Shown here: piece by piece, positions 1 through 10,831 of the stretch
Numbering within the stretch: the stretch's first letter is position 1
Layout: the number at the start of each line of letters is the position of its first letter
Source: Ancistrus triradiatus
Lineage: Eukaryota > Chordata > Actinopteri > Siluriformes > Loricariidae
Reading direction: 5' to 3'
Length of the DNA stretch: 64,000 nt
Assembly: GCA_025084515.1 (NCBI GenBank)
Contig: JAJAGP010001983.1
Span: 79,652-143,651 of the forward strand
Translations under genes and position numbers: made by a program
The notes under the pieces: model-generated
Databases searched by the model: none
Seen by the model: the letters and a program-made list of their open reading frames with translations, nothing else
What the model was told of the DNA's origin: nothing

Positions 1-480
1 AAATAGAACTTTTTGGTTTAAAAGAAAAACGTTATGTTTGGAGAAAGGAAAACACTGCATTCCAGCATAAGAACCTTATTCCATCTGTGAAACATGGTGG
101 TGGTAGTATCATGGTTTGGGCCTGTTTTGCTGCATCTGGGCCAGGACGACTTGCCATCATTGATGGAACAATGAATTCTGAATTATATCAGAGAATTCTA
201 AAGGAAAATGTCTGGACATCTGTCCATGAACTGAATCTCAAGAGAAGGTGGATCATGCAGCAAGACAACGACCCTAAGCACACAAGTTGTTCTACCAAAG
301 AACGGTTAAAGAAGAATAAAATTAATGTTTTGGAATGACCAAGTCAAAGTCCTGACCTTAATCAAATGGAAATGTTGTGGAAGGACCTGAAGCGAGCAGC
401 TAATGTGAGGAAACCCACCAACATCCCAGAGCTGAAGCTGTTCTGTATGGAGGAATGGGCTAAAATTGCATCAACTAATG
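1..480 (+). pseudogene. Tc1-like transposase, 3' half (family B), disabled
   Basis: Bases 3-338 are one open frame entering from the left edge. It holds the Tc1 signatures HGGGSIMVWACFAASGPGR and QQDNDPKHT, the second of which carries the middle catalytic Asp. A TGG-to-TGA change at 336-338 stops the frame just before PSQSPDLN. The same frame then continues through the segment with the last catalytic Glu (MEMLWKDLKR) to an EEWAKIA-like end near 470. The N-terminal helix-turn-helix part lies left of the window or is lost. The 3' TIR of this family is not found after it, so the copy is truncated on that side. It sits in the presumed intron of ube2e3 and has no cellular role. Confidence 0.85.
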
Positions 481-639
481 AGCATAAGCAATAAGGACAG
501 GTACACACCATCAGAATGTGGAAATGTCAACAACCATTGGTTTCCCAGGCTCTTGTATACTTTTCCTAAGTTATGTCTAGACGTTATTCCTCTATTGTTT
601 TTCAACTTTGGGAAAATCTCCTTATTCCTCCTCTTCCCC

Positions 640-872
640 TATAAGTTTTAATCAGATCCTTGACTATTTAATTTATGTATCTTGTATAGTTAATATATCA
701 TGGGATTACACATGGACGGCCTTTATTATGTACAGGCTTCTACGAGCTAGACTCATCATGTTTTACCACATGTGTGTATTAAGTTTATTCTGTAAGGAAC
801 TATGAAGTTTTCACTCACCTACATACCTGTTTAAATGTGATATGACAATAAACCTGATTGATTGATTAATGT
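640..872 (+). repeat. Possible LINE-type 3' tail
   Basis: An AT-rich stretch ends with CAATAAACCTGATTGATTGATT at about 845-866. A polyadenylation-like signal followed by a short TGAT tandem is typical of LINE 3' ends in fish. No reverse transcriptase peptide is readable upstream, so the assignment is weak. Confidence 0.25.
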
Positions 873-1140
873 TTGTTCTCTTTAAATGTTTAGCAAGCGT
901 CTCTGTACAGGTTACTGGAGTTCGTGACATTTCCACGTACAAGGCATTACACGCACACATTATTCGGATTATTTGGGTTTGGTTTTGGTCACTCTCACAG
1001 AATTGGTGAGAACCCTGAACCACAGGTGCATAAGCGAAAAACATCCTTAAGACCAAATAGTTCTGTTGAGAACACTCAAAGCATAACTTTCACGGGTTCT
1101 GGGTGATAACGCTTGCGGGGAGAGCAACCAAAGCCATAAC

Positions 1141-1332
1141 ATTTACATTTACAGCATTTAGCAGATGCCCTTATCCAGAGCGACTTACAATTGGTACAGT
1201 CTTACAATCCAAGCAATTGTAGGTTAAGGGTCTTGCTCAAGGGCCCAACAGTGGTAGCTTGGCAGAGGTGGGATTTGAACCCTGGACCTTTTGATCCAGA
1301 GTCCAGTACCTTAACCGCTAGGCTACCACAGT
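1141..1332 (-). repeat. tRNA-derived SINE, family S1
   Basis: Read on the minus strand, the copy begins ACTGTGGTAGCCTAGCGG (A-box-like), has the B-box-like GGTTCAAATCC, and ends with the common teleost SINE tail (AAGTCGCTCTGGATAAG, then TCTGCTAAATGCTGTAAATG). Other copies are at 22898, 25355 and 62254, with decayed ones at 10541, 10740 and 26431. It is nearly full length, with no clear target duplication. Confidence 0.85.
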
Positions 1333-1898
1333 CATAACATTCAACTATTCGTTAGGCAGTGTTATGAACAAAAGCATACGTAATACAATACATAAAATTA
1401 CTAAAAATGTTCAGTCTTCTCCGTCAGTACCATCAAAAGGCATTCTATTATATACTGGTGGTCGACCGATACAGGTTTTTTAATGCCCAATGCCGATATT
1501 TAGAGAGCAGGGTGACCTATGGCTGTCAAATAATGCCGTAATTTAATAAAAAAAAGTTTTACTGCATTTAACAACAAACTATATTACCATATAACAGCAT
1601 CATCTTGTTTCTAGGGGAAAAATTTAAATGTGTAAGTACTTGCAAAAAATAGACAAGGTTACAGTAGTGCACATGGTAGCAGCATTTTTTAGTTTCTGTC
1701 CCAGTTAAGCGTAGCAAGTTGTAATGCTGGAAACAATGTTTTCATCTTCTCATAAATGGAACTACCCTAACTGAATGTTCTCACAGCATCTCTTTGTTTT
1801 TAGTCCATTTAATGAGCTGCAAGTTGTAATACAAGAAACAGAGTTCCTCTGCATTGTCTCCACTATTTTTGAATATTGGCCTTGTGAATGCAGGCACC
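1333..1898. other. AT-rich intronic sequence without recognisable feature
   Basis: I see no open frame with family features, no TIRs and no tandem order here. It lies between a SINE and a minisatellite. Confidence 0.6.
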
Positions 1899-2340
1899 GG
1901 CAACAGCATTCTCTATCATAGACCATCATTCATCAATATTTTATATTATATACCATCAAACAGCATTCTCTATTATATAGTCAGCATTCGCTATTATATA
2001 GTATCTAACATCAGCATTCTCCATTATATATCATCACTCAGCAACATTTCCCATTATATACCCTCCATCAGCATTCTGTATTATATACCATCAAACGTCA
2101 GCATTCTCCATTGTATACCATCAAATATCAGCAGTTCTACATTAGCTCTATCAGTCATGAGCTTTTCCCACTACACCATCAAACAGGATTCTCCATTATA
2201 TACAATCGTTCATCAACATTTTATATTATATATACCATCAAACAGCTTTCTCTAATATTGCCCTCAACCATCATTTCTTTTATATTCACAGCTAAGATAA
2301 TCACACAACATTCTCCTTCAAACATCAGCATTTTTCATTA
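1899..2340. repeat. Degenerate AT-rich minisatellite, unit about 27-36 bp
   Basis: About a dozen imperfect units share CAGCATTCTCCATTATATA followed by CCATCAAA. Unit length varies because CATCA or TCAAC segments are gained and lost. The 133-residue frame over it is a by-product of the repeat (NSILYYIPS repeats) and is not a gene. Decayed echoes of CATCAxCATT continue to about 2530. Confidence 0.8.
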
Positions 2341-4290
2341 AACCCCAACACATCACATCGACTATCCAACACCAAACACGCACAGCTATTTCCCAGTAAA
2401 CAAAACACATCATTCTCAAAAACCGTCTCACATTGTATTAAATAACCTCATTCGCCATTAATCACCAGCAAATACCAACACTGTGCATCAAATGCTGCCA
2501 ACGTTTTACTCAAAACGCCACCATTATCCATTAGTCTGATTTTCTGAGCTGTACGTTTTTATTTTCAAACTGTTAAATGATCTTCCTGTTTTTGATGCTC
2601 TGTACCTTGTATGTTATTTAAAATCCTTTGTGGTTGTTCTTGTCTTTGATGTAGTCCTACATCCTGAAGGGTGTTCTTGATTTGTTCAACAGCTGCTCTC
2701 TATAATTGAAAGTGTTCGCCAGATATCCACTACTGCGATATACCAGGTGCTAACATCAATGCAGCGAGGTGCCAAACCTTTGAAGATCCGACTACTGTTT
2801 TGCCTCCGATGGCTCGAGTCAGACTTTTCATCCTTTTTTACTATATAGATGCACTTTGTAGTTCTGCAGTTACAGATTGTAGTCGTTCTGTTTCTCTACA
2901 TGCTTTGTTAGTCAGCATTACTCTGTTCTGTAATGGTCAGGACCCCCACAGGACCAGCACGGATCAGGTACTATTTGGGCGGTGGATCATTCTCAAGACA
3001 GCAATGACTAACTGACTTACTGACATTGTGGTGGTGTGTTAGTGCATGTTGTGCTGGGAAAAGATTTCTCGGTAGTCATCCTCGGTTCTCGACAGGCCCT
3101 CTGGAACAGGCCTTCTCCTTTGCGAAAGTACCTATTATATCATAGACTCTGTGAAGTTTCAGGAGATGCCCAGCAGCTACAACTGAAAAGTTGGCAATGA
3201 TCCAACTTACGTGGCTAAAATGCAGTCATTGTTTAAGGACTACAATAACAGGAATAAATCAGCAAACAGTTTTGACCAGATCTTCACAATCCTTTCCATA
3301 AAGCAGAAGTCCTTATATTTATAATAGGAGATGGTTTTTGTCTCATCTCAACTCGTGTTGATGATCACCAGTCCATCTTGCTTATCATTTGCATAAACTC
3401 TGCTCAGCTTTGTCGCTTCATCGGCTCAATACCCTTCTCATCGCCAGCTGTTGCAATGCCAGCTCTTATGAATGAAAATCAGTGGCTTCAGACCACTTTG
3501 TGTCGTTGTGCTCCCAGTTTGGACAGCATGTGGGTTTGTACTTGTGTCAGAATGTGAATGAGGTCATCAACGCTTATGATGTACCAAGACTCTTGTTTAT
3601 ATTTAGACCTTGAATTCCCAAACTGCCCCAGGGCCCATGTGCCTTTAAATGATTTCCTGTGTGTGAAAGCTGGTGTCGTGTTGCCGTCGGCCTCTGCGTT
3701 ATCAAATGCTAACTGAAAGGCAGATCCTGCAGATAATTGTGTGCCTGCAGCCACCTTAGATGCTGACTCGGCTCACTCCTAATCCTAAAATGCACAACTT
3801 GGTGAGCACTCCTCTCTTTGCTCGCTTTTTTCACCTCCATTAGCCCTCGTCCCGGGAGCCTGAGCAGAAATATCTCAATTGACTTGTCTTCTCTGTCTCT
3901 GTCCCTTTCACTCTGTTGTTAGGTCTTAGTTGATTGTGATTTATTGCAGTGGCTCTTTTCCATTCAGTGCACTCTAAGCAATTACAGTATGGGACAATTT
4001 AGAAGTAGTAAGTTTAACGTCATAACAGTCAGACCTCATTTTGCAAATTTAGTTCATTCTGAAAAATGGATTTGATAACCAATATTCATATAAAAGGAGT
4101 CATATTTCCATTGTTTCCTATGTCAAAATCCCTACCTGGATCCTGTATATTCAGGACAGTATGAACTTGAGATATTTCATGTTTTGTCTGGTCAACTTCA
4201 TTTCAGGTGTTAATATGCATCCAATCCTGTAATTCAGGCCTGCAATACATTCCAAAAAGCATTTATCACTTTATAATGTTGCCATTCCTT
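2341..4290. other. Presumed intron; no supported feature
   Basis: The sequence has mixed composition. Short frames at 2800-3015 and 3488-3754 resemble nothing I know. Around 4029-4110 a motif (AGACCTCATTTTGCAAAT) resembles edges of small DNA transposons elsewhere in the window, but no partner end is visible. Confidence 0.5.
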
Positions 4291-4299
4291 CTCACAACA

Positions 4300-4935
4300 C
4301 TTAAAAGACGTTTTGGCCCCGATGATAGCAACTGTTATTTTGTCCCGTTGTTCCTGTAAACTGGTCTTAAGGAGTGCAACAGAAAAACCCTCCACGCATT
4401 GGCTATTGGGGACAGGTCAGGACTGCAGGCAGGCCAGTCCAGTACCTGCACCCTCTTCTTCCACAGCCATGTCTTTGTAATGTGTGCAGCATGTGGTTTT
4501 GCATTGTCTTGTTGAGAAATGCATGGATGAAGGCAGCATATGTTGCCCTAGGATGTCAATGTATTTTTCTGCATTAATGCTGCCATCACAGAAATGTAAA
4601 TGACCTTTCCTAAGGGCACTGACACAACCCCATACCATGACAGACCTTGCTTTTGGTCTGGTTGCTGGTCCAGAGTACACGGCGTCCATTTCTTTTAAAA
4701 AAGATCTGGAATACTGATTGGTCCATAATACCACAATACATATTTCCACTGTGTGTTGCCTCTGAGCCCAGAGATGGCGATGCCACTTCTGGACACGGTT
4801 AACATAAGGCTTCTTTTTGAGCAGTAAAGTTTTAAGTGGAATTTGTGAATGTAACTCCGTACTGTAATGGTTGACAAAGGTTTGCCAAATGTGCCCATGT
4901 GGTTATAACAGCCATTGATGAATGATGATTCTTAA
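4300..4935 (-). pseudogene. Tc1-like transposase relic (related to family C)
   Basis: Minus-strand frames 4417-4749 and 4695-4898 overlap in different phases and together cover much of a Tc1 transposase. Visible pieces are a TVRSYIHKFHLKLY segment like the end of the DNA-binding region, then SVMVWGCVSA, a GSINAEKYIDILGQHMLPS segment of the catalytic core, and a decayed QQDNAKPH region. The plus strand at 4400-4560 is the complement of the core's end. Frameshifts show it is inactive. It is closest to the element at 20144-21622 but clearly diverged from it. Confidence 0.7.
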
Positions 4936-5820
4936 TACAGTCTAGGGGATTGAACTTGCATGGACTTCACATTTCCCCAGCTTGTTTTTACACTATTCAA
5001 AAGAGCATCTTGTGATGTTACTGAAGGTTTGGCATTCTCTGTCTTCAGTTGTCCCCATAAATGCTTGCTGGGGTTTGACAGTCAGCTTTCCTTGTTTTGG
5101 GTCATTATCCTGATGCAGTGTGCATCCTAACAAGCATTTTCAGGCATGATCTCCGATTTTTGGCCCCAACTGTAATATTTATTTGTTAGCACAATGTGGC
5201 TTGTCAAACAGTTGTGACAAAATGTGAAAATGATCCCCAGCGGCTCAGCCATAGACCCACGAATGCCACATCTTGTGCTGTGTGTGTAAAATCTATAATA
5301 TCTTTGTTGTTGTGCTGTGGCTCAGTGCAACACGTTAGCAATTAGCGCAGTTGCCTCAGGGCCAAGCTGTTGGTTTTTCAGTACATTATATTGCAAAGTA
5401 AGCTTACATTCATTACCGGATTCTATATGCGTCATCTGAAGGGTTCACTGAAGTTAATATGACTCAATATTATGTAAAATTATGATATTTTCTTTCCTGT
5501 ATTGGCTAACATCAGGTGTGGGCTTGGCTCTGTTTATTTTCTCTTTTTTGTCTTGGATTTTATGACATTCAACAAGTGATGGTGACTTGTTTGTCCATGT
5601 GTGGATTTGTTTTTGTTTGTTCGATGTGTAGGTTTATTTTAAGCTCAAGCAGCAAATGTGCTATGAGTGCAGCATGTTGTGTATTTTTGGATTCCAGTGG
5701 TTATGTTTAGGTTGAGTCAGATATTTTTGAAGAATAGGTAATTATCCTGTTGCTCTCACTCATGCTTTTTGTGTATCACTAATTGTGCATGTATGTGTAT
5801 GTGTGTATGTACACTCCTGT
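4936..5820. other. Mostly unassigned intron, possible old repeat pieces
   Basis: At 5040-5170, text such as TTTTGGGTCATTATCCTGATGCAG resembles the complement of a Tc1 catalytic region, but it is too decayed to place. At 5315-5365 a CTCAGTGCAACACGTTAGCA stretch resembles a SINE head. The rest shows nothing. Confidence 0.35.
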
Positions 5821-5824
5821 CAGC

Positions 5825-6420
5825 CTAAAACAGGCAACTGAGGCTACAATTCCCATGGCCTAACCAAACCTGGACAATAGAAGATTTAAAAAATGTTGCC
5901 TAATCTGCTGAGTCTTTATTTGTGCTGTGACATTTGGATAGTAGGGTCAGTATTTGGTCTAAAAAAACATGATAGCATGGATCCATCTTGCATTATATCA
6001 ACGATTAAGTCTGGTGGTGGTGTAATGGTGTAGGGGATTTTTTCTTGCCACACTTTGGGCCCCTTAGTAAATGCCACAGCCTACATGATTATAGTTGCTG
6101 ACCATGTCCATCCCTTTATGACCACAGTGTATCATCTCCTACATAACAAGAAAGTTCTTATCATCTCATACTGGTTTTTTGAACATGACAGTGTACTCAA
6201 ATGGCCTCCACGCTCACCAGATCTCAATCCAATAGAGCACCTTTGGGATGTGGTAGAACGGGATTTTGCAGCTGACAAATCTGCAGCAACTGCATGATAA
6301 TATCAGTATGGGTCAAAATCTGTTTCCAGCACCTTGTTGAATTTATGTCACGACGAATTAAGGCAGTTCTGATGGATTAATAATATTTTTAGAACTGGAT
6401 GGCTTACTGTTGCAGTACTA
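5825..6420 (+). pseudogene. Tc1-like transposase C-terminal relic (family G)
   Basis: The frame at 6055-6297 contains ADHVHPFMTTVYH and then WPPRSPDLNPIEHLWDVVER. The latter is the third catalytic motif of a Tc1 subfamily different from A-D and F. Upstream, 5860-6050 is the decayed WTIEDWKNVAWSDESRF-to-GPLV part in broken frames. The middle Asp motif is lost to a deletion between LLHNKK and ISYWFFEHD. Downstream homology continues to about 6375 (CCAGCACCTTGTTGAATTTATG). Confidence 0.75.
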
Positions 6421-6476
6421 CTAATAAGAAATATGCAGATAAGGTTTGTGCATGTATGAGTGGTCAGTCATGTCAC

Positions 6477-6810
6477 CCTAGTGGTGGCTGGTGAGGACTG
6501 TTCAGCACCGCTTGTGTTCCCTTTATAGGTACGATATTTTTATAGACCTATGAGGTTTGTGAGTGGTGTTTGTGTGCCTGTCTGGCAGTGGCAGGTGAGG
6601 ATGTAATGTGTTGCCAATGTACAACACCGTTTGTTTTCCACTAATAGATACAATATTTTCTGTGTGTGCATGTGTCTGTGTATGGGTGTTTGTGTGGTTA
6701 CTCACTGTCGCTCTGGTGGTGACAGGTGAAGACGTACAGTACAGCACCGCTTGTGTTTCCTCTAATAGATACAGTGTTCTTTGTTAGGTCAGTGTGTGTC
6801 TGTGTGTGGA
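6477..6810. repeat. Three-copy tandem repeat, period about 119 bp
   Basis: The core CAGCACCGCTTGTGTTCC recurs near 6502, 6621 and 6741, each time followed by TAATAGATACAATATTTT-like sequence and a GT-rich spacer. Copies differ by substitutions and small indels. The spacer is a degenerate TGTG microsatellite. No coding potential. Confidence 0.7.
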
Positions 6811-6942
6811 GGAGAAGGCAATAAGTTGCTTTGATTGAGCACAAAGCGTAACTTATTGCTCTGATCACTTTCCTCATATATTTGAAGCTCACAAAGGCAA
6901 ACCAGTCAGTATTCAGAAGTGACTGGCATAATTTTACAACTA

Positions 6943-7636
6943 TTGGTGTAACGATACAATTCTGCGAGGCAAAACGGGGATTATACGTTCTTGATTTTGC
7001 CGCCATCTAATGCAATTCCAGTTTTATACTCGGACTCGTATCCCGTTCTCAGTGAGAATCCTTATTTCTTTTAATTGCAACTAAAGTGGAATTGAAACAG
7101 GTTTCTTTTTGTTTCAGTTTTTACAAGAAAAGCACACTATTTTGAACTGTTTTTCTTCAGAAATAAAAAAAGGAATGTTTTCCCGTTTATTTAATATATG
7201 GTGAACCTACAGTAAGATAAGTTATTATAATGCCTTTGTTGTCATTCTACAATTATACAATGAAATTAGGATTGCAGAACAATAAACAGAATAAGGCAGT
7301 TGCACAGACAGTCAAACACACAAAGACTTTACATTTCAAGATTAGTATTGCACTGGTATAATAAAATATTGAATATAAGAAATAGTGTAGAATAGGGCAT
7401 TTTGTTTACAATGCAAACCTAATGTTTCAAGTAATTAATTTTAATTGCAAGAGATTAAAGTTGTATTGTTAAAACAAACTTATGCAAGAAAATATGTATT
7501 GTTTTCAATGTTTACACTACAGAAATAAAAAGGAATGGTTTTTGTCAAATGTAAAATGAATAATCGTGAACTCGTCGTGAGTATCGTGAATCGAATTGAG
7601 TCGTGAGCAGAGTGTATGGTTACACCCTTACTACAC
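6943..7636. mobile_element. Candidate non-autonomous DNA transposon, copy 1
   Basis: It starts near TTGGTGTAACGATACA and ends near GTGTATGGTTACACCCTT, which reads as a short imperfect inverted pair. The ends are hAT-like, but no clean 8-bp target duplication was found. The interior is AT-rich, non-coding and strongly similar to 10832-11428 (shared CCCATTCTCAGTGAGAATCC, GAAAAGCACACT, CAAACACACAAAGACTTT). Confidence 0.5.
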
Positions 7637-7728
7637 CCCTAGCTACAACCCTTACACAAACAGATTTATTATATGTGAGTCATTGAGAAATAATACCTGA
7701 CCTCGTTCTTCTTCTGTGTGCGTTGCAG

Positions 7729-7861
7729 TGCGGGGCCCAAAGGAGACAACATCTACGAGTGGAGGTCCACCATCCTGGGTCCCCCTGGCTCCGTCTATGA
7801 AGGAGGAGTGTTCTTTCTGGACATTACCTTCTCTTCAGACTACCCCTTTAAACCTCCAAAG
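7729..7861 (+). CDS. ube2e3: ube2e3-like exon, N-terminal half of UBC fold
   Basis: This internal exon of an E2 ubiquitin-conjugating enzyme is preceded by an acceptor (GTTGCAG) and followed by a GTAAAC donor. It enters in phase 1 (one base T, then GCG) and encodes 44 whole codons from AGPKGDNIYEWRSTILGPPG through DITFSSDYPFKPPK. This is beta strands 1-3 and the PxxPP-type turn of the UBC fold. Counting from the family length of about 207 residues, it corresponds to roughly residues 83-126. The FSSDYPF spelling fits UBE2E3 better than UBE2E1 or UBE2E2, from memory of those proteins. E2E enzymes accept ubiquitin from E1 and work with RING E3 ligases; UBE2E3 is imported into the nucleus when charged. 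Upstream exons, including the Ser-rich N-terminal extension, are not in the window. Confidence 0.97.
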
Positions 7862-8094
7862 GTAAACTTCAACTAAGGACACAGAACATAAACTCTACTT
7901 ATAATGGCACCACCTGAAATGACCTGTGCCTTTGGGTAATGTTTGGTTCTTATTTTCTGCCATAGTACTGCACATAACAAAATGTAAGTGCATTTTTGAT
8001 GGTGCCACATGAAACCTGAATTAATATAGTCAAACATTTGTCTGTTGTGTTTAAAGCTATAGAGTTCCTCTGGACATTTATGATATAAAATATT
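7862..8094 (+). other. ube2e3: Start of intron after the first visible exon
   Basis: The GTAAAC donor begins at 7862. The intron runs to 14812 (about 6.95 kb) and carries the repeats listed separately. Confidence 0.9.
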
Positions 8095-8520
8095 AGAATG
8101 CCTCAATAGAGATGTATCTAGTACAGAATACTGATACACACTAGCAGTTCCTCAGAAAATAACTCCTGATGTATTCCAATAGTTTCTCCGAGAAGTATCT
8201 GGTACTTCCACCCCAATAATTCCTCTGAAAGATAACTTGTACAGAATGCTAGAAATCCCAGTGTACAGTATATTGGTACACCTCAGTAGTTCTGTATCAG
8301 ATGGGTGTCTGGTACAGAGTACAGGTATTATCCAGTAGTACCAAATACAGATATGTACCTGCAATTCCTCAGAACATTTCTACTGGTACGTTCAAAGAGT
8401 TTCTCAGAGAAGTAACTGGTACAGAATACTAAAACACCCCGATAGTTCATCTGAAAAATAACTGGTACAGAATACTAGAAAACCGCAGGAGCTACTTTGA
8501 GATTAACTATTGGTACATCC
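8095..8520. repeat. Degenerate minisatellite in intron, unit roughly 45-65 bp
   Basis: A phrase like AACTGGTACAGAATACTA alternates with AGTTCCTCAGAAAA-like sequence near 8113, 8197, 8236, 8307, 8418 and 8460. Spacing is irregular, so the array is old or was formed by several rounds of duplication. Confidence 0.6.
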
Positions 8521-8544
8521 CTTTCAAGGACTTTTTGTAAGTTC

Positions 8545-8660
8545 TGTCATCCAGGTCATGGCAGACTTGAGTGTTTAAAGTTGAAGGCAACTGGATTCTT
8601 AGTTCTTGAAGATGTTTCATCTCTCATCTGAAAGGCTTCTTGAGTTCTCTTTCTATTCCA
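8545..8660. repeat. Dispersed teleost repeat fragment
   Basis: The words CAACTGGATTCTTAGTTCTTGAAG and TCATCTGAAAGGCTTCTTGA occur in a widespread fish repeat whose complement reads as a retroelement-like peptide. Only this short piece is present, and the family name is not certain. Confidence 0.35.
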
Positions 8661-8912
8661 CAAAAGTGTCCGACACTTTGTATTGTACAACAGTTAGTAC
8701 CGACCTTACAGTCTTCTCACCGTGATATTTGTGATTGCATTGATTTTTTACACCAAAATGGTATCACTCTGCTGACGCATTTATAAGTAATGGCAAGTTT
8801 TATACACAGAAACATGGAATATACAAATAAAGGAATAACCCTAATAATAGCTTTGTATATCAACTATATAACTTTATAACTGTGTTATATAAACTATATA
8901 ACTTTTGTAGCA

Positions 8913-9338
8913 TACTGGTGCAGGTCTACAATTTTCTTCCTGGTGTCCTTCGACAGCTCTTGGGCCTTGGCCATGGTTGAGTTTGGAGTCTGACTGTTTG
9001 AGGCTGTGGACAGGTGTCTTTAATACAGATAACGAGGTCAAACAGGTTCCATTAATACAGGTAATGAGTGGAGGACAGAAGAGCTTCTTAAATAAGAAAT
9101 TACAGGTCCGTGAGAGCCAGAAATCTTGCTTGTTTGTGTGTGACCAAATACTTATTTTCCACAATGATTTACAATTAAATTCTTTAAAAATCCTACAACA
9201 TGATTTCCTGGATTTCTTTTCTCATTTTCTCTCTCATAGTTGAAGTGTACCTATGATGAAAATTACAGACCTCTCTCATCTTTCTAAGTAGGAGAACTTG
9301 CACAATCAGTGGCTGACTAAATACTTTTTTGCCCCACT
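8913..9338 (-). mobile_element. Tc1 family A, 5' end only
   Basis: The right edge is the family A TIR (read inward on minus: AGTGGGGCAAAAAAGTATTT). It is followed inward by the untranslated leader and the transposase start MAKAQELSKDT ending around VDLHQ at 8913. The rest of the transposase is missing. TA at the outer end is not clean (ACTATT). It is a solo 5' fragment inside the ube2e3 intron. Confidence 0.9.
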
Positions 9339-9899
9339 ATTTATATAGTCTTAGAGAATATCTAAACAGTGTATGCAGAACTCTGATAAAACCTGACACG
9401 TCTTCTTGCCTTTAACTGTAGAAGCTGCCAACCCATTTTCAGGAGTGACATCACATGTTGCCAAGTTGGAGGCTTTAGAACATTCCTGAAGGTTCCTTTC
9501 ATGGAATCCACTAGGTCTGCAGGCCAAGTCTTACACTTTCACTGATTTGAAGCAGACCTTAAGGTTTTTTGGATCTACAATCACTTTATAAAGGGTTCTG
9601 CTGGATACTACTGCTTTGATTGTGGTATGATTGTGTGTCCTTATTCAGCATATTGCATTTTGATGAAGCTCTAGAAAACTGACAGAAATCCAGAGAGAAT
9701 GCAGCGATGTCATTAGCATCATGATGCCTCCAAGAAGAACATGGTTCCATTTAGAAATGAATTTTGAGATTTCTTTTCTATTGACTGAGAAGCTCACCAG
9801 ACAAAAAATGTGACTGAAACATACCTAGTAGTGTGTGATAGTGTTCCATGAAGGCATGGGTCATGGGGATTTTGCGGTTCTGTCTAGATGTGTGACTGC
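9339..9899. other. Intron, possible decayed DNA transposon
   Basis: The text at 9400-9780 (CATGATGCCTCCAAGAAGAACATGG and similar) looks like the complement of a decayed transposase, but no motif can be read with confidence. Confidence 0.3.
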
Positions 9900-10140
9900 T
9901 CCTCAGTGTTCATTGTGTCAATCAGTCACATCTGCAGCCCTGTGAACCCAATAATTGTCATATTGGAATACAGGATTAGGAATGTTATGTTCCTCAGTTA
10001 GATGATGAACAAAAAGCAAAACCTGGTTGTCCAGCAGTTCAATGTAAACACTGTGGTCCAAATTTACTGTCACGCCAACCAAAGTGTGAGACAAAGCCCC
10101 ACCCAGTCCCCAGATAGCATTTAGGAGAGCCAATCAAAAA
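9900..10140 (-). pseudogene. Tc1/mariner transposase core fragment
   Basis: The minus frame 9918-10133 reads VNLDHSVYIELLDNQVLLFVHHL and then FQYDNYWVHRAADVTD. This follows the Tc1 pattern of GNVNSxxYIxILDNxVLP and the FQxDNAPxHxA motif with the middle catalytic Asp. No WSDE or PDLNPIE part is present nearby. It is a short relic of another Tc1 subfamily. Confidence 0.55.
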
Positions 10141-10540
10141 GTAATCTGTCACTATGTTGTTGTGTTATTATTTATTGTATATATAGGAATTTTCCCATTA
10201 AAATAATGGAGGTATGTCACTTTCTGCAGTGAGGTACATTCAGATAATGGGGTTTAACTGTACTTTAAATGTTGAAAGCAAATTGATTTAAGAAGTAGGA
10301 CTGCCTCCTATTACTAAGCTGAACTAATGACTACTCTATGGACAGATATGTACTACTGAAAGCAATGCAATTACTGTCTGACTTACATTATTATCAGTTT
10401 ATTAAAGTGCATATAAACGCATCGATCAATTGAGCATGGAAGTGCACTCAAGCTGATGAACACGCTACGAGTGCTGATGTGTGATGATACTGATGAGTTC
10501 CAAACCTTGGGATGCCTGCCAAGGTTTCTCTTGGTTTAAA

Positions 10541-10830
10541 ATACATTCGCAGCATTTAGCAGACATCCCTACCCAGAGCGACTTACATTTGGACTGCAAA
10601 GTTGAAGGTTAAGGGCACACTCAAAGAGCCAACCAGTGGCAGCTCAGGGGAGCTGGGATTTGAAATGATGGCCTTTCAGTTAGTAGTCCAGGACCTTAAT
10701 CACTGAACCAAAACAAACCTTTTTTTCCATGAATAAATACCTAGGGCAAGCAATTGTGTGTTAAGGGTCTTGGTGAAGAGTGACAGCTTGGCAGAGGTGG
10801 GATTTGATTCTGACGTCCGGCCACATACTC
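10541..10830 (-). repeat. Two decayed SINE S1 fragments in tandem
   Basis: 10541-10709 carries the reversed tail (CAGCATTTAGCAGACATCCC) through a worn B-box region. 10740-10820 repeats the middle part (CAAGCAATTGTGTGTTAAGG to GGCAGAGGTGGGATTTGA). Both have indels relative to the copies at 1141 and 62254. Confidence 0.7.
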
Positions 10831-10831
10831 A

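Noticed and set aside
1141..1332. tRNA gene on the minus strand
   Set aside because: A- and B-box-like text is present, but there is no cloverleaf, and the SINE tail and other copies show it is a retroposon.
1..7728. Upstream ube2e3 exons
   Set aside because: I looked for the LDPPPNCS-type exon end and the Ser-rich N-terminus and did not find them in this interval.
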